Positions 21,605-21,818 of a stretch of DNA of 21,818 nucleotides are shown here, in pieces. The DNA comes from Phaeoceros laevis (taxonomy: Eukaryota > Anthocerotophyta > Anthocerotopsida > Notothyladales): assembly GCA_049999765.1 (NCBI GenBank), contig JBNGIQ010007728.1:1-21818 (forward strand), given 5' to 3'. Made by a program: the position numbers and the translations under genes. Position 1 is the stretch's first letter; each line of letters opens with the position of its first letter. Under the pieces are notes generated by a model. That model was not told where the DNA came from. It did no database searches and worked only from the letters and a program-made list of their open reading frames with translations.

Positions 21605-21818
21605 CTATGCAAGCGAAAATCGGGCAATTGTAGGGCTCAAGAAGAAGAAGCGGAATCTGTGTCTGGAATTCTGAGACCTACCTAGAGGCTGGTCACTTGC
21701 CAGTCTGGGTTGGGCTCTCAAGTGCTGGATTGTCAGCATTAATATAAATTTATTTGGTTTGGAGTTCAAGCGAGCATGCATCAGAATGTTAAAATTGTAG
21801 TACAAGTACAATGCAAAA
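21605..21818. other. Right edge, no exon recognised
   Basis: On the minus strand this should contain the exon before the HLHFQ exon if introns are as short as elsewhere. No conserved VTC2-type segment is visible. It is presumably intron or unrelated sequence up to the window edge. Confidence 0.4.

Overview
This is nuclear DNA from a land plant. The genes have GT-AG introns of about 74-150 bp, signal peptides and plant-type enzyme families, and there are AATAAA signals downstream. The gene density is high, exon third positions are G/C-rich, and one chitinase joins two LysM domains to a GH18 domain, an architecture I know from ferns and horsetails. Together these point to a compact-genome non-seed plant, possibly a spikemoss-like lycophyte. 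The species is an inference and not certain.

Layout. At 1-519 there is the end of an unrecognised reading frame, broken by one stop codon. From 520 to about 5580 I see no gene. This stretch holds a cluster of TTAA-flanked, CCC-ended miniature transposons (2291-3340), a 76-bp duplication and simple repeats. A complete five-exon pectate lyase gene follows (5846-7724, +), with a 100-N assembly gap in its last intron. A small acidic proline-rich reading frame lies at 8868-9155 (-). At 9801-12965 two GH18 chitinase-type genes stand head to head: a LysM-LysM-GH18 gene on the minus strand and a GH18-only gene on the plus strand, with about 620 bp between their starts. The 12966-16380 interval has several coding-like fragments that I could not assemble into a gene. 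A complete seven-exon GH9 endo-1,4-beta-glucanase gene occupies 16490-18646 (+). The right end (19522-21604) holds minus-strand material: a basic reading frame with an internal 14-residue repeat, one orphan GH9 exon, and the 3' part of a GDP-L-galactose phosphorylase (VTC2-type) gene carrying frameshifts.

Togetherness. Four intact genes encode secreted polysaccharide-acting enzymes (pectin, chitin twice, beta-glucan). The pectate lyase and GH9 enzymes fit plant wall remodelling. The two GH18 proteins fit chitin recognition or defence, and they look like a local duplication that differs by the LysM module. I see no evidence of co-regulation beyond the divergent promoter. I did not find a convincing new biological system; the most informative observations are the transposon cluster, the domain-swapped chitinase pair, the orphan GH9 exon and the decayed VTC2-type gene.
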